Shown here: positions 41,946 to 50,087 of the stretch, one piece after another
How the letters are laid out: every line of letters starts with the position of its first letter
How positions within the stretch are numbered: position 1 is the stretch's first letter
NCBI RefSeq assembly: GCF_900105045.1
Contig: NZ_LT629739.1
Coordinates: 3,782,001 to 3,846,000 of the forward strand
Length of the DNA stretch: 64,000 nt
Direction: 5' to 3'
DNA from: Brevibacterium picturae
GTDB taxonomy: Bacteria > Actinomycetota > Actinomycetes > Actinomycetales > Brevibacteriaceae
Notes under the pieces: generated by a model
Database searches by the model: none
Told to the model about the DNA's origin: nothing
Seen by the model: only the letters and a program-made list of their open reading frames with translations
Position numbers and translations under genes: made by a program

Positions 41946-43090
41946 CGCTTCACCCGCTTCGAATCGAATGTGGTCCATGAATCGGGCAGGTCCTCACTCA
42001 GTCCCACCATCGTCAGGTCAGTGATGTCATCGAGGCTGCGGATGGTCACCGGAACGCGTCGGGAGAATTGGGCTGCCAGCTGTTTGCCGCGAACATCGTC
42101 GACGGCGCAGATGACGATGTGGTTGGGGTTGTCGTGGGAAGGCAGTTGCACACTCCCGGCCTCGACGAGGGCGGTGAGCAATCGCAGTCGGTCGATATCT
42201 CGCTGTCCTTTGAACCTGATTTGGTGGCCGGGTGCGACGACGAAGACCTCATAGTCTGCACGCAGGAAAGCTGTCCCGGCGGCGGCCGCTGCGGCAAGGA
42301 GGAATTCGATCTCGAGAGCGTCGGGATGATCGTCATCACCCTTGAGATCGATGACGATGAGTGCGTAGAGCGTCTCCTCGTCCGCTTCGTGACGGACCAT
42401 GAGTTCACCGGACTTCGCGGTGCTAGGCCAATGGACGTGTCTGAGATCGTCTCCGGGAACGTACTCCCGTGTATGGAAGTCCCGAGCAGTGTGGCCGGCA
42501 CGCACCTTGCCGTCATCCAGACGAGCCGGTCGGATCGCCGAGTCGGAGGGAATCCGTGCGGGAAGGATCGGCACAGAGACGGCTACGGGGTATTCGGCGA
42601 GCACCTTCTTCTTCCTTGTGACCAGGCCGAAGGGGCCCGAAACCGTCATGAGCACGGTGTTGATTCCGCTGAGTCCCCGACGGTTGGGAGTGAAGGACGT
42701 CAGGACGGTCTGGGAAGCCCCGTGGGCCAGAGAGGGAACTCTCCCGACTGTGGAGTCCCCGAATCCCTCGGCGGCGACGAAGTCGATCTTCGAGGACGGG
42801 ATGGCCAGGCGCCCTGTGTTGGTCACCAAGGCATCGACCTCGACCTCTTTTCCCTCGTGGGCCAGCGGGTGGCGCTCTCTGGACTGAGGCAGCGCCACCG
42901 TGGGCAGCCCGGTCCGGATCGTGATCGACACACGGCGGGTGCCCCAGGTGATCAGCAGCGCAGAGAGGATGACCAGCGCCAGAAGCAGAAGCCCAGCAGG
43001 CAGCAGCCCGGGGAGCGCGAACCGATAGGCAGTGACGATCAGCGCTGCTCCGGCGAGGACGAAGATGATTCCTGAGGTGCTCAGACGCAT
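41942..43090 (-). CDS. DUF58 domain-containing membrane protein
   Basis: 382 residues. Two N-terminal membrane helices (GIIFVLAGAALIVTAYRF, GLLLLALVILSALLI) are followed by the DUF58 signature REYVPGDDLRHVHWPSTAKSGELMVR near residue 205. DUF58 proteins have a von Willebrand-A-like fold and work with MoxR ATPases. It lies 4 bp after moxR and overlaps tgpA, so all three are one operon. Confidence 0.9.
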   Translation of the reverse strand: MRLSTSGIIFVLAGAALIVTAYRFALPGLLPAGLLLLALVILSALLITWGTRRVSITIRTGLPTVALPQSRERHPLAHEGKEVEVDALVTNTGRLAIPSSKIDFVAAEGFGDSTVGRVPSLAHGASQTVLTSFTPNRRGLSGINTVLMTVSGPFGLVTRKKKVLAEYPVAVSVPILPARIPSDSAIRPARLDDGKVRAGHTARDFHTREYVPGDDLRHVHWPSTAKSGELMVRHEADEETLYALIVIDLKGDDDHPDALEIEFLLAAAAAAGTAFLRADYEVFVVAPGHQIRFKGQRDIDRLRLLTALVEAGSVQLPSHDNPNHIVICAVDDVRGKQLAAQFSRRVPVTIRSLDDITDLTMVGLSEDLPDSWTTFDSKRVKR

Positions 43091-43094
43091 GTGG

Positions 43095-44093
43095 TCACTG
43101 AACCGTTGAAATGGGCACTCGGGTCAAGAGCCGACCGATCAGTTCTGCCGCGAGCTCGGAATCGTCGCCATCGCGCGGAATGATCCGGTGCGCCAAGATT
43201 GATGGGGCCAACGCCTGGATGTCGTCCGGGGTCACGAAGGTGCGCCCCGAGAGAGCGGCGCGAGCCTTGGCCGCACGGAGAAGGTGGACACCACCTCTGG
43301 GGGAGCAGCCGAGGAGGATCGCCTCATCATTGCGGCTGGCGTGGAGCAGGGACACGATGTATTCGCGCAGTTCCCGGGTGGCACTGACATGTCGGACGAT
43401 TTCCCGAGCCTGATTGATCTGTTCGAGGCTGGTCACCGGAGTCGCGCTGGAGAGCGGATCGTGCTCGATCTGGTTGTCGAGGAGGTCGATCTCGTCTGCG
43501 GTATTGGGGTAACCCAGGGAGATGCGCGTCATGAAGCGGTCGCGCTGTGCTTCGGGAAGCGCGTACGTGCCTTCCATGTCGACCGGGTTCTGAGTGGCGA
43601 CGACGATGAACGGCGAGGGCATATGGTACGTCTCGCCGTCGATGGTGGCCTGCCCCTCGGCCATGCACTCGAGCATTGCGGACTGAGTCTTGGGTGAGGC
43701 GCGGTTGATCTCGTCGGCGATGACGATATTGGCGAACACCGGCCCTTGCCGGAACTCGAAGTGTCGAGTCTCCTGGTTGAACAGGTTCACGCCGACGACG
43801 TCCGTCGGCAGGAGGTCGGGAGTGAACTGGACGCGTCGCACTGAGCCGTCGACGACCTTGCCCATGGCTCGTGCCAACAGAGTCTTGCCGACTCCGGGCA
43901 CGTCCTCGAGGAGGACATGTCCTCCGGCCAGGAGCGCTATCAGGGACAGTCCGACTGCTTCGTCCTTGCCTTCGAGGACGGCGTTCATCGCCGTGCGTGC
44001 CCGTGATGTCAGTTGCTGCACCCATTCGATGTGCTCGGCACCGATCACGGAATTGGTCTGAGTACCTTCTTGGCTGATCGACATGCTCCCCAT
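43095..44093 (-). CDS. moxR: MoxR family AAA+ ATPase
   Basis: 332 residues. Walker A DVPGVGKTLLARAM, Walker B IVIADEINRASPKTQSAMLE, and the MoxR motifs VRRVQFTPDLLPTDVVGV, RQGPVFAN and ATQNPVDMEGTYALPEAQRDRF are complete. MoxR proteins act as chaperone-like ATPases for partner proteins, here probably the DUF58 and transglutaminase proteins. The first ATG (44093) is 3-4 nt from AGGGG; a second ATG at 44084 is possible. It is transcribed away from mraZ across a long repeat-bearing spacer. Confidence 0.93.
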   Translation of the reverse strand: MGSMSISQEGTQTNSVIGAEHIEWVQQLTSRARTAMNAVLEGKDEAVGLSLIALLAGGHVLLEDVPGVGKTLLARAMGKVVDGSVRRVQFTPDLLPTDVVGVNLFNQETRHFEFRQGPVFANIVIADEINRASPKTQSAMLECMAEGQATIDGETYHMPSPFIVVATQNPVDMEGTYALPEAQRDRFMTRISLGYPNTADEIDLLDNQIEHDPLSSATPVTSLEQINQAREIVRHVSATRELREYIVSLLHASRNDEAILLGCSPRGGVHLLRAAKARAALSGRTFVTPDDIQALAPSILAHRIIPRDGDDSELAAELIGRLLTRVPISTVQ

Positions 44094-44196
44094 TGTCCCC
44101 TATCCCGCTTCCTGCATCCACACAGGCATCCTTCGGTCTTTCGGGCGGCCTTTCGAAGGCCTCTCCATCGCGCACCACCGACCCCCTCCGATTCAT

Positions 44197-44290
44197 TCCC
44201 CACTTTCCTCCCCATACCGCTCCCCACATCGCTCCCCGCTTTCCTCCCCGCTTCGCTCCACCCGCGTCCCCCACTTTCCTCCCCGCGCGG
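44197..44290. repeat. Tandem ~12-bp TCCCC repeats containing inverse MraZ-like boxes
   Basis: Units begin TCCCC (or TCCAC) at 44197, 44209, 44221, 44233, 44245, 44257, 44267 and 44280, mostly 12 bp apart. Two places (44198-44213 and 44269-44284) read CCCCACTTTCCTCCCC; on the other strand this is GGGGAGGAAAGTGGGG, close to actinobacterial MraZ boxes. It may bind MraZ on the minus strand or be a simple-sequence expansion. Confidence 0.7.
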
Positions 44291-44427
44291 CACCCGAGCC
44301 TCGGTCTTCCGCGGAATTTCGGGGTTCCGGGCTTTTGAGCGCCTCCGCGCAGAGCGGCCGTCGAGGCTCGGGGAGCAGCCGAAATGAGCCATTGAGCACC
44401 GATTCCGACTCGCCGTTCGCAAATTTT

Positions 44428-44443
44428 CCCCACTTTCCTCCAC
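44428..44443 (-). promoter_or_regulatory. Isolated inverse MraZ-box-like pair
   Basis: CCCCACTTTCCTCCAC; the minus strand reads GTGGAGGAAAGTGGGG, two GTGG-G boxes 10 bp apart. It matches the form of the mraZ-proximal operator in reverse orientation and lies 61 bp upstream of it. Confidence 0.45.
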
Positions 44444-44495
44444 CTATCTGACCTGGGCTTTTGTAGGTCCGAGGGAGCTGGAATGAATGAAATAC

Positions 44496-44529
44496 TAGAA
44501 TAGGTGGAGGAGAGTGGAGTACTGTGGTT
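44496..44529 (+). promoter_or_regulatory. mraZ promoter with MraZ-binding boxes
   Basis: The -10 hexamer TAGAAT (44496-44501) is followed by GTGGAG (44504-44509), GTGGAG (44514-44519) and GTGGTT (44524-44529), spaced exactly 10 bp. MraZ proteins bind three or more short G-rich direct repeats with 10-bp phasing near their own promoter. The boxes cover the predicted transcription start, so MraZ would autorepress the dcw operon. Confidence 0.75.
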
Positions 44530-44569
44530 GCTATCGGAGCCAATTGGGTTTCGAAAGGGGTGAGACGAC

Positions 44570-45001
44570 ATGTTCTTGGGCACTCATTTGCAGAAGCTCG
44601 ACGACAAAGGTCGGCTCATCCTGCCCGCAAAGTTCCGGGAGGAGCTTTCGCCCGGTCTCGTATTGACCCGTGGACAGGAGAACTGCCTCACCCTGTTCCC
44701 CGCCACGGAGTTCGAAGCCGAGCACGAGCGAATCCAGAACGCGCCGAAGACGAATAAGGAAGCTCGCGATTACCAGCGTGTGTTCCTGTCGGCGGCCTTT
44801 GCGGATCAGCCGGACAAACAGGGGCGCATCACGGTCCCGAACATATTGCGGCAGTACGCATCACTTGATCGGGAAGTCGCAGTGATCGGCATGGGCAACC
44901 GAGTCGAGATCTGGGATTCACCGACATGGGACAACTACCTGGTCGGCGCTCAGCAGGCATTCGCTGAACGTGAGAACGAGGTGATTCCCGGAGTGATCTG
45001 A
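44570..45001 (+). CDS. mraZ: Transcriptional regulator MraZ
   Basis: 143 residues, two AbrB-like SpoVT/MraZ domains: FLGTHLQKLDDKGRLILPAKFREEL at the N-terminus and FLSAAFADQPDKQGRITVPNILRQYASL in the second half, each with the D-x-K/Q-G-R core. First gene of the division/cell-wall cluster and probable autoregulator through the G-rich boxes upstream. The start has an AAAGGGGTGAG ribosome-binding site. Length is normal. Confidence 0.96.
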   Translation: MFLGTHLQKLDDKGRLILPAKFREELSPGLVLTRGQENCLTLFPATEFEAEHERIQNAPKTNKEARDYQRVFLSAAFADQPDKQGRITVPNILRQYASLDREVAVIGMGNRVEIWDSPTWDNYLVGAQQAFAERENEVIPGVI

Positions 45002-45041
45002 TTCTGCTCGGGTTTGATCCTTGCCCGCCGTGTTCGAGTTT

Positions 45042-45056
45042 CGGGGAACTTCCCCG
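45042..45056. promoter_or_regulatory. 15-bp palindrome in the mraZ-rsmH spacer
   Basis: CGGGGAA-C-TTCCCCG is a perfect 7-bp inverted repeat with a single central base, in the 167-bp gap between mraZ and rsmH. The loop is too tight for a good RNA hairpin, so a DNA-binding site is more likely. Nothing else but C-rich sequence was noted in the gap. Confidence 0.35.
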
Positions 45057-45168
45057 TTTCCGAAGCTCGGCAGTCCTGACACACTTCCCCGGTGCCAGGG
45101 CAGCGGCGGTCAAGGTTCTGGCTCCAGCAGTTCACCCCCACTACCCACCACCCACGAAGGACTCACCC

Positions 45169-46131
45169 ATGAATGATCAGCACGTGCCGGTGCTCCTGGA
45201 GCGCGTGGTCGAGCTCATCGGGGTCGGAGTCCAAGCAGCCAGAGACGAAGGTCGCACACCGATCGTCGTCGACGGCACCCTGGGAATGGGAGGGCACGCG
45301 GAAGCCGTCCTCACAGCCTTCCCCGACGTCCATCTCATCGGAGTCGACCGCGACACCCAAGCCATCGACCTCGCCACGACGAGGCTGGCACCCTTCACCG
45401 ACCGCACCGACATCGTCCACGCCGTCGACGACGAGATCCCCGAGATCCTCAACGACCTCGGTGTCGACCGGATCAGCGCGGTCCTCCTCGACCTCGGGGT
45501 ATCGTCCCTGCAGCTCGACGAGGATGAGCGGGGGTTCTCCTACTCCCGTCCTGCTCCCTTGGACATGAGGATGGACCGAACCCAGGCTCTGACCGCCGCC
45601 GAGGTGCTGGCCACCTACTCTGAAACCGAACTTCGCCGCATCCTCCGTGAGTACGGCGAAGAGAAGATGGCGGGCCGGATCGCGAAGATCATCGTCGCTG
45701 ACCGCGACCAGACGCCGTGGGAGACCTCCGAGCAGCTGGCCGCGATGCTGGGACGAGTGCTTCCCCCGACGAAGAAGAAGTCCCACCCCGCAAAGCGGAC
45801 GTTCCAAGCCCTGCGCATCGAGGTCAACGACGAACTCGGTGTGCTGCGGACCGCGCTCCCCGAAGCATTGAAAGCACTGCACCTCGGGGGAGTGGCGGTC
45901 ATCGAGTCGTACCAGTCCCTCGAGGACACGATCGTGAAGAAGATCTTCCGTACGGCGACCACCACCTCGGCGCCACCGGATATGCCGGTCGTTCCCGAGG
46001 AACTCCAACCATGGTTGGCCGAAATCATCCGCGGTGCGGAACAGGCCGACAGCGACGAAGCAGACAGGAATCCTCGCGCCAAGAGCGTGCGGCTGCGTGC
46101 AGTACAGAAGATCAGGGAGGCACAATCGTGA
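45169..46131 (+). CDS. rsmH: 16S rRNA (cytosine-1402-N4)-methyltransferase RsmH
   Basis: 320 residues. Starts HVPVLLERVVELI, with the SAM-binding VDGTLGMGGHAEAVL, LDLGVSSLQLDEDERGFSY, DMRMD and KRTFQALRIEVNDEL, all standard RsmH (MraW) motifs. It methylates C1402 in the 16S P site. The TGA overlaps the GTG of the ftsL-like gene (GTGA). Normal length. Confidence 0.96.
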   Translation: MNDQHVPVLLERVVELIGVGVQAARDEGRTPIVVDGTLGMGGHAEAVLTAFPDVHLIGVDRDTQAIDLATTRLAPFTDRTDIVHAVDDEIPEILNDLGVDRISAVLLDLGVSSLQLDEDERGFSYSRPAPLDMRMDRTQALTAAEVLATYSETELRRILREYGEEKMAGRIAKIIVADRDQTPWETSEQLAAMLGRVLPPTKKKSHPAKRTFQALRIEVNDELGVLRTALPEALKALHLGGVAVIESYQSLEDTIVKKIFRTATTTSAPPDMPVVPEELQPWLAEIIRGAEQADSDEADRNPRAKSVRLRAVQKIREAQS

Positions 46132-46694
46132 GGAACGCTCAAACGGCTGTCCGTCAACCCCGCGTCACAGAACGGACGCGGAGCCTCGAAGAGTCCGCAG
46201 GTCGTCTGGCCCCGCCGAGGCTCAAGCTCCTGAAGTTCGAGCTGCCGAAGGCCAGAGTTCCCTTCTCCATGCTCTGCGTGGCGATTCTCGTCGCCACCCT
46301 CGTCGCGGTGTTGCTGCTCAACATCTTCATCTCCCACACCTCGTACCAGATCGACCAGCTGAATTCTGAGAAGGAGCAGCTGGAGGAGAAGAAGGATCGG
46401 CTGATCGAGGACAATTCCTACCGTGAGTCACCACAGAACATTTCGATCGCGGCGGAGGAACTCGGCCTGGTCCGTGATTCCTCGCCCGAGTTCCTCGATG
46501 CGGAGACGGGAAAGATCATCGATGCTCCTCCGATCGACGTCAGCGGAGAAAAGGAGCCGACAGTTATCCCCGGCCCGCGTGCCGATACCCGTGAAGACCT
46601 CCGTCCCAATCTACGATCGGATGAGAAGCTGCCGGTGGTCGGAGGCAGTCCCAGCAAGGACATCGCCGCACCGGCTCAGGAAGCTCCGAAATAA
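46128..46694 (+). CDS. ftsL: FtsL-like septum protein
   Basis: 188 residues by position and architecture: a ~55-residue basic cytoplasmic part, one TM helix (MLCVAILVATLVAVLLLNIFI), a short coiled-coil heptad region (YQIDQLNSEKEQLEEKKDRLIEDNSY) and a Pro/Asp-rich extracellular tail. It is the single-pass coiled-coil partner expected between rsmH and ftsI. FtsL sequences diverge strongly, so the call rests on topology and place. GTG start overlaps rsmH stop. The tail is longer than in E. coli FtsL. Confidence 0.78.
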   Translation: MRNAQTAVRQPRVTERTRSLEESAGRLAPPRLKLLKFELPKARVPFSMLCVAILVATLVAVLLLNIFISHTSYQIDQLNSEKEQLEEKKDRLIEDNSYRESPQNISIAAEELGLVRDSSPEFLDAETGKIIDAPPIDVSGEKEPTVIPGPRADTREDLRPNLRSDEKLPVVGGSPSKDIAAPAQEAPK

Positions 46695-46742
46695 GGCGAG
46701 TCCGACAATATTCGCCGACAAGCAAGGACCAAGGACAGTGCA

Positions 46743-48524
46743 ATGGGACCACGAGCTACTCGGGTGAAGAAAAAAGGCGAACGAGGCAAGCCCAACCTGC
46801 GCCTGCGAATGGCACTGATCGCAGCTCTGTCCATTCTCGTTCTCCTCGTCACCTCCGGACGACTGATCTCGATCCAGGGTATGGATTCGATGAAGCTCGC
46901 CGAGAAGGCACTGTCCAACCGGCTTGTCACCAAAACCCTGCCCGCCGCTCGGGGACAGATCCTGGCCTCCGACGGCACGGTTCTGGCCGACACCGTATCC
47001 CGGTACCGGGTTGTCGTTGACCAACAGAACGTGGCCCAGTATGAGGTCGACGGAGAACTGGTCGGCGCGTGGGGTGCTGCCGAAGCCCTGGCCAAACCCC
47101 TCGACACCGACCCCGGGCTGCTGTATCCCAAACTCGTCGGCGACAAACGTTGGAACCCCGTTGCCAAGGGACTGACCTCCGAGACCTGGCGTGCGGTGAA
47201 GGAACTCAACATCCTCGGCATCTCCGCGGAGGAATACGCTGTCCGGTCCTACCCCTCAGGCGCAGTGGCCGGGAACCTGGTGGGATTCGTCAGCTCAGAC
47301 GGTCGGCCCCAGGCGGGCTTGGAGAAGGCCTACGACGAACAGCTGCGCGGCCGCGACGGCCAGCAGCAGTACGAGCGCGGCGCACGAGGCGAGATCATCC
47401 CGCTCGGCGACAACAACATTCGCGAAGCGGTCGATGGGAAGGGCCTGCAGACGACGATCGACCCGGCGCTGCAATACTATTCGCAGCAGGCGATCGAGGA
47501 ACAGCGGAAGGAGCATGAGGCGGAGTCCGCATCAATCGTCATCAAGGACATCAAGACAGGCAAGATCCTCACCGCCGCCGATGCCCCCAGCGTCGACCCC
47601 AACTCGCCGGGCAAGGTAGATGGCGACGATCGTGCATCCCGCATCTTCACCGATGTCTTCGAACCGGGGTCGACGGCGAAGATGGTCACTGCCGCGGCTC
47701 TGCTCGATCAGGGTCTCGTCACCCCCGAACAGGAATTCACTGTCCCGGACAAGTGGGAGGCCCCTAACGGAGAAGTCTTCCGTGACTCGCACCCGCACCC
47801 CGACGAGAAGCTGACGTTCGCGGGAATCCTCGCCCAATCCTCGAATACCGGAACCCTCTTGGCGGGGAACGCGCTGTCGGTGGAACAACGTTACGGCTAC
47901 CTGAAGAAGTTCGGGTTCGGGTCGATGTCGGGCATCGAGTTCCCAGCCCAAACCGCCGGCATCCTCCACCCCTACAAGGAATGGGACGGCCGCACCAAGT
48001 ACACGGTGATGTTCGGGCAGGGTGTGGCAGCGAACGCTCTCCAGACCACCGACGTCATTGCGACGATCGCCAATGGCGGAGTCCACGTTCCCTCGACCCT
48101 CGTCGACGGCATGGTCTCCCCGTCCGGGAAGACGATCCCTAAGCCGAAAGGCGAACCGGAGAGGGTCATCAGCAAGAAGGCCGCTGACCAAACCCTGACC
48201 TTGCTCGAAGGCGTCGTCGCCGAGGGCACCGGAAAATCGGCTGCGGTCTCCGGCTATCGGGTCGCGGGCAAGACGGGCACGGCGCAGGCCCCGGCAGCAG
48301 AAGGCGGCGGCTACGACGGATACACGGCCTCTTTCGTCGGTGTTCTGCCCGCCGAGGATCCGCAGCTCGCGATCTCCGTGACGTTGCAGCGGCCTCGAAA
48401 CGGCTATTACGGTGGAAGCGCCGCCGCTCCCGTGTTCTCCGACGTCGCCGGCTTCGCCATGCGGCACCTGAAGATCCCTCCGTCGACCGCGGACCCCCAG
48501 CTACCTGCTCGAGAATGGAAATAA
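46743..48524 (+). CDS. ftsI: Penicillin-binding protein FtsI (PBP3-type, class B)
   Basis: 593 residues. After a basic N-terminus and one TM helix (MALIAALSILVLLVTSGRLISI), the dimerisation domain includes PAARGQILASDGTVLA. The transpeptidase has FEPGSTAKMVT (SxxK), QSSNTG (SxN) and VAGKTGTAQAP (KTG). It crosslinks septal peptidoglycan with FtsW. No C-terminal PASTA domain is present. An AAGGACA site precedes the ATG. The TAA overlaps the murE ATG by one base. Confidence 0.95.
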   Translation: MGPRATRVKKKGERGKPNLRLRMALIAALSILVLLVTSGRLISIQGMDSMKLAEKALSNRLVTKTLPAARGQILASDGTVLADTVSRYRVVVDQQNVAQYEVDGELVGAWGAAEALAKPLDTDPGLLYPKLVGDKRWNPVAKGLTSETWRAVKELNILGISAEEYAVRSYPSGAVAGNLVGFVSSDGRPQAGLEKAYDEQLRGRDGQQQYERGARGEIIPLGDNNIREAVDGKGLQTTIDPALQYYSQQAIEEQRKEHEAESASIVIKDIKTGKILTAADAPSVDPNSPGKVDGDDRASRIFTDVFEPGSTAKMVTAAALLDQGLVTPEQEFTVPDKWEAPNGEVFRDSHPHPDEKLTFAGILAQSSNTGTLLAGNALSVEQRYGYLKKFGFGSMSGIEFPAQTAGILHPYKEWDGRTKYTVMFGQGVAANALQTTDVIATIANGGVHVPSTLVDGMVSPSGKTIPKPKGEPERVISKKAADQTLTLLEGVVAEGTGKSAAVSGYRVAGKTGTAQAPAAEGGGYDGYTASFVGVLPAEDPQLAISVTLQRPRNGYYGGSAAAPVFSDVAGFAMRHLKIPPSTADPQLPAREWK

Positions 48525-50086
48525 TGCGTATCTCACAGCTGCTGCCGGCAGCCCCTGGAACCATCCATGGAGATCCCGACCGTGAGGTCGGCGGAGTCTC
48601 TCACGATTCGCGCACGGTATCGCCTGGCCAGCTCTATGCGGCGCTGCCCGGCGCGAACGTCCATGGAGCGAGGTTCGCACCGGACCTCATCGGGCGCGGA
48701 ATCACGGCGATTCTCACCGATGCCAGCGGCTGGGACATGATCACCCAGAGAGTCGATCCGCAGGTCATCGCCGAGGTGACCGGGCTGATCGTGGAGCACC
48801 CGCGGTCAGTCCTGGGGTTCGTCTCGGCCGCCGTGTACGGCACCTCGGGGCGGCCGCAGCTGATCGGCGTAACCGGGACCAATGGGAAGACGACGACCAC
48901 TTATCTCGTCGACGGGATGCTGGAGGCTCTGGGGCATCGCACCGGTGTCATCGGGACCGTGGCGACACTCATCGCAGGTGTGACCGAGCCGAGTGTGCGC
49001 ACGACTCCCGAGGCTCCCGAGCTGCATGCCCTGTTTGCGAAGATGCGTGCCGCCGACGTCGACACCTGCGCCATGGAAGTCTCCTCGCATGCCCTGAGCC
49101 AGCACCGGGTCGACGGGGCGCACTTCGCGGTCTCCGGTTTCACGAACCTCTCCCAGGACCATCTCGACTTCCACAATTCGATGGACGAATACTTCGGTGT
49201 CAAGGCCGAACTGTTCACCCGCGCCTTTTCCGACACCGCAGTCATCGTCGTCGAGGACAGGTGGGGCGAGAAGATGGTCGAGGCCGCGCAGGTGCCGGTG
49301 CGCACTCTCGGGCGTGACGATCGCAGCGAACTTCGGATCGAACACACTCCGGGTGCCTCCGACTTCATCCTCCACCTCGACGGGGTCGAAGACGAAGGCA
49401 TCGCCTTGCGTTCTCCGCTGCCAGGGGACTTCAACGTCACCAATACCGCACTGGCGGCGGCCATGCTGCTCGAAGCCGGAATCCCCGCCTCTGAGCTCAG
49501 TGCAATCGGTCGGACATTCAGCGCTTCGGTTCCCGGACGGATGGAGATCATCGATGTCAGCGGCCCGCGCGCCGAGGGCCAATCGCATCCGCAGTACCTG
49601 CCCCGTGCGATCGTCGACTACTCGCACACCCCTGATGCGATTGAGAAGGCTCTGGAGTCTCTGCACGCAGACAGCGAGGAATTGGTCATCGTCTTCGGCG
49701 CCGGCGGCGACCGTGACAGGGGAAAGCGATTCGGAATGGGCCAGGCCGCAGCTCGGGGAGCGGATGTGATCGTCCTCACCGACGACAATCCGCGCACCGA
49801 GGATCCGAGCTCGATCCGGGCCGCCATCAGGGAGGGCATCGATGCGGAGATCTCGGCCGGGCGCGCACGTGTGAAGAAAGTCATTGAAGTGGCAGAACGG
49901 GGAGCCGCCATCGACGAGGCGATCGCCACTGCCGAGGCCTCCACAACCGTGCTCATTGCTGGGAAGGGACACGAAACCGGACAGTCCGCTGCGGGCGTCG
50001 TGACCGACTTCGACGACCGGTCGAAGACACGCTCAGCGTTGAGCGCGCGACTCGACGGCGTACAAACAGGTAAAGTTCACAGTTGA
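48524..50086 (+). CDS. murE: UDP-MurNAc-L-Ala-D-Glu ligase MurE (meso-diaminopimelate type)
   Basis: 520 residues; adds the third residue of the peptidoglycan stem. ATP-binding [14 protein letters not shown] and the DNPR motif in LTDDNPRTEDPSSIR are present. DNPR is the signature of meso-diaminopimelate-specific MurE (lysine enzymes have a different motif), so this organism has DAP peptidoglycan. I prefer the ATG at 48524, which overlaps the ftsI stop (TAATG), to an ATG at 48515. Followed 1 bp later by murF. Confidence 0.95.
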   Translation: MRISQLLPAAPGTIHGDPDREVGGVSHDSRTVSPGQLYAALPGANVHGARFAPDLIGRGITAILTDASGWDMITQRVDPQVIAEVTGLIVEHPRSVLGFVSAAVYGTSGRPQLIGVTGTNGKTTTTYLVDGMLEALGHRTGVIGTVATLIAGVTEPSVRTTPEAPELHALFAKMRAADVDTCAMEVSSHALSQHRVDGAHFAVSGFTNLSQDHLDFHNSMDEYFGVKAELFTRAFSDTAVIVVEDRWGEKMVEAAQVPVRTLGRDDRSELRIEHTPGASDFILHLDGVEDEGIALRSPLPGDFNVTNTALAAAMLLEAGIPASELSAIGRTFSASVPGRMEIIDVSGPRAEGQSHPQYLPRAIVDYSHTPDAIEKALESLHADSEELVIVFGAGGDRDRGKRFGMGQAAARGADVIVLTDDNPRTEDPSSIRAAIREGIDAEISAGRARVKKVIEVAERGAAIDEAIATAEASTTVLIAGKGHETGQSAAGVVTDFDDRSKTRSALSARLDGVQTGKVHS

Positions 50087-50087
50087 T

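Larger units (their letters stand above)
44094..44569. promoter_or_regulatory. moxR-mraZ divergent spacer with C/G-strand repeat arrays
   Basis: 476 bp with no convincing gene, although open frames cross it because of its composition. It holds a C-rich ~12-bp tandem array (44197-44290), an isolated copy at 44428-44443, a -10 at 44496-44501 and three 10-bp phased GTGGAG-type boxes at 44504-44529, the probable MraZ operator. Confidence 0.6.

Noticed and set aside
44197..44290. Short C-rich repeats as a CRISPR array
   Set aside because: Units are about 12 bp without unique spacers, and no cas genes are present; they fit regulatory boxes or simple-sequence repeats.
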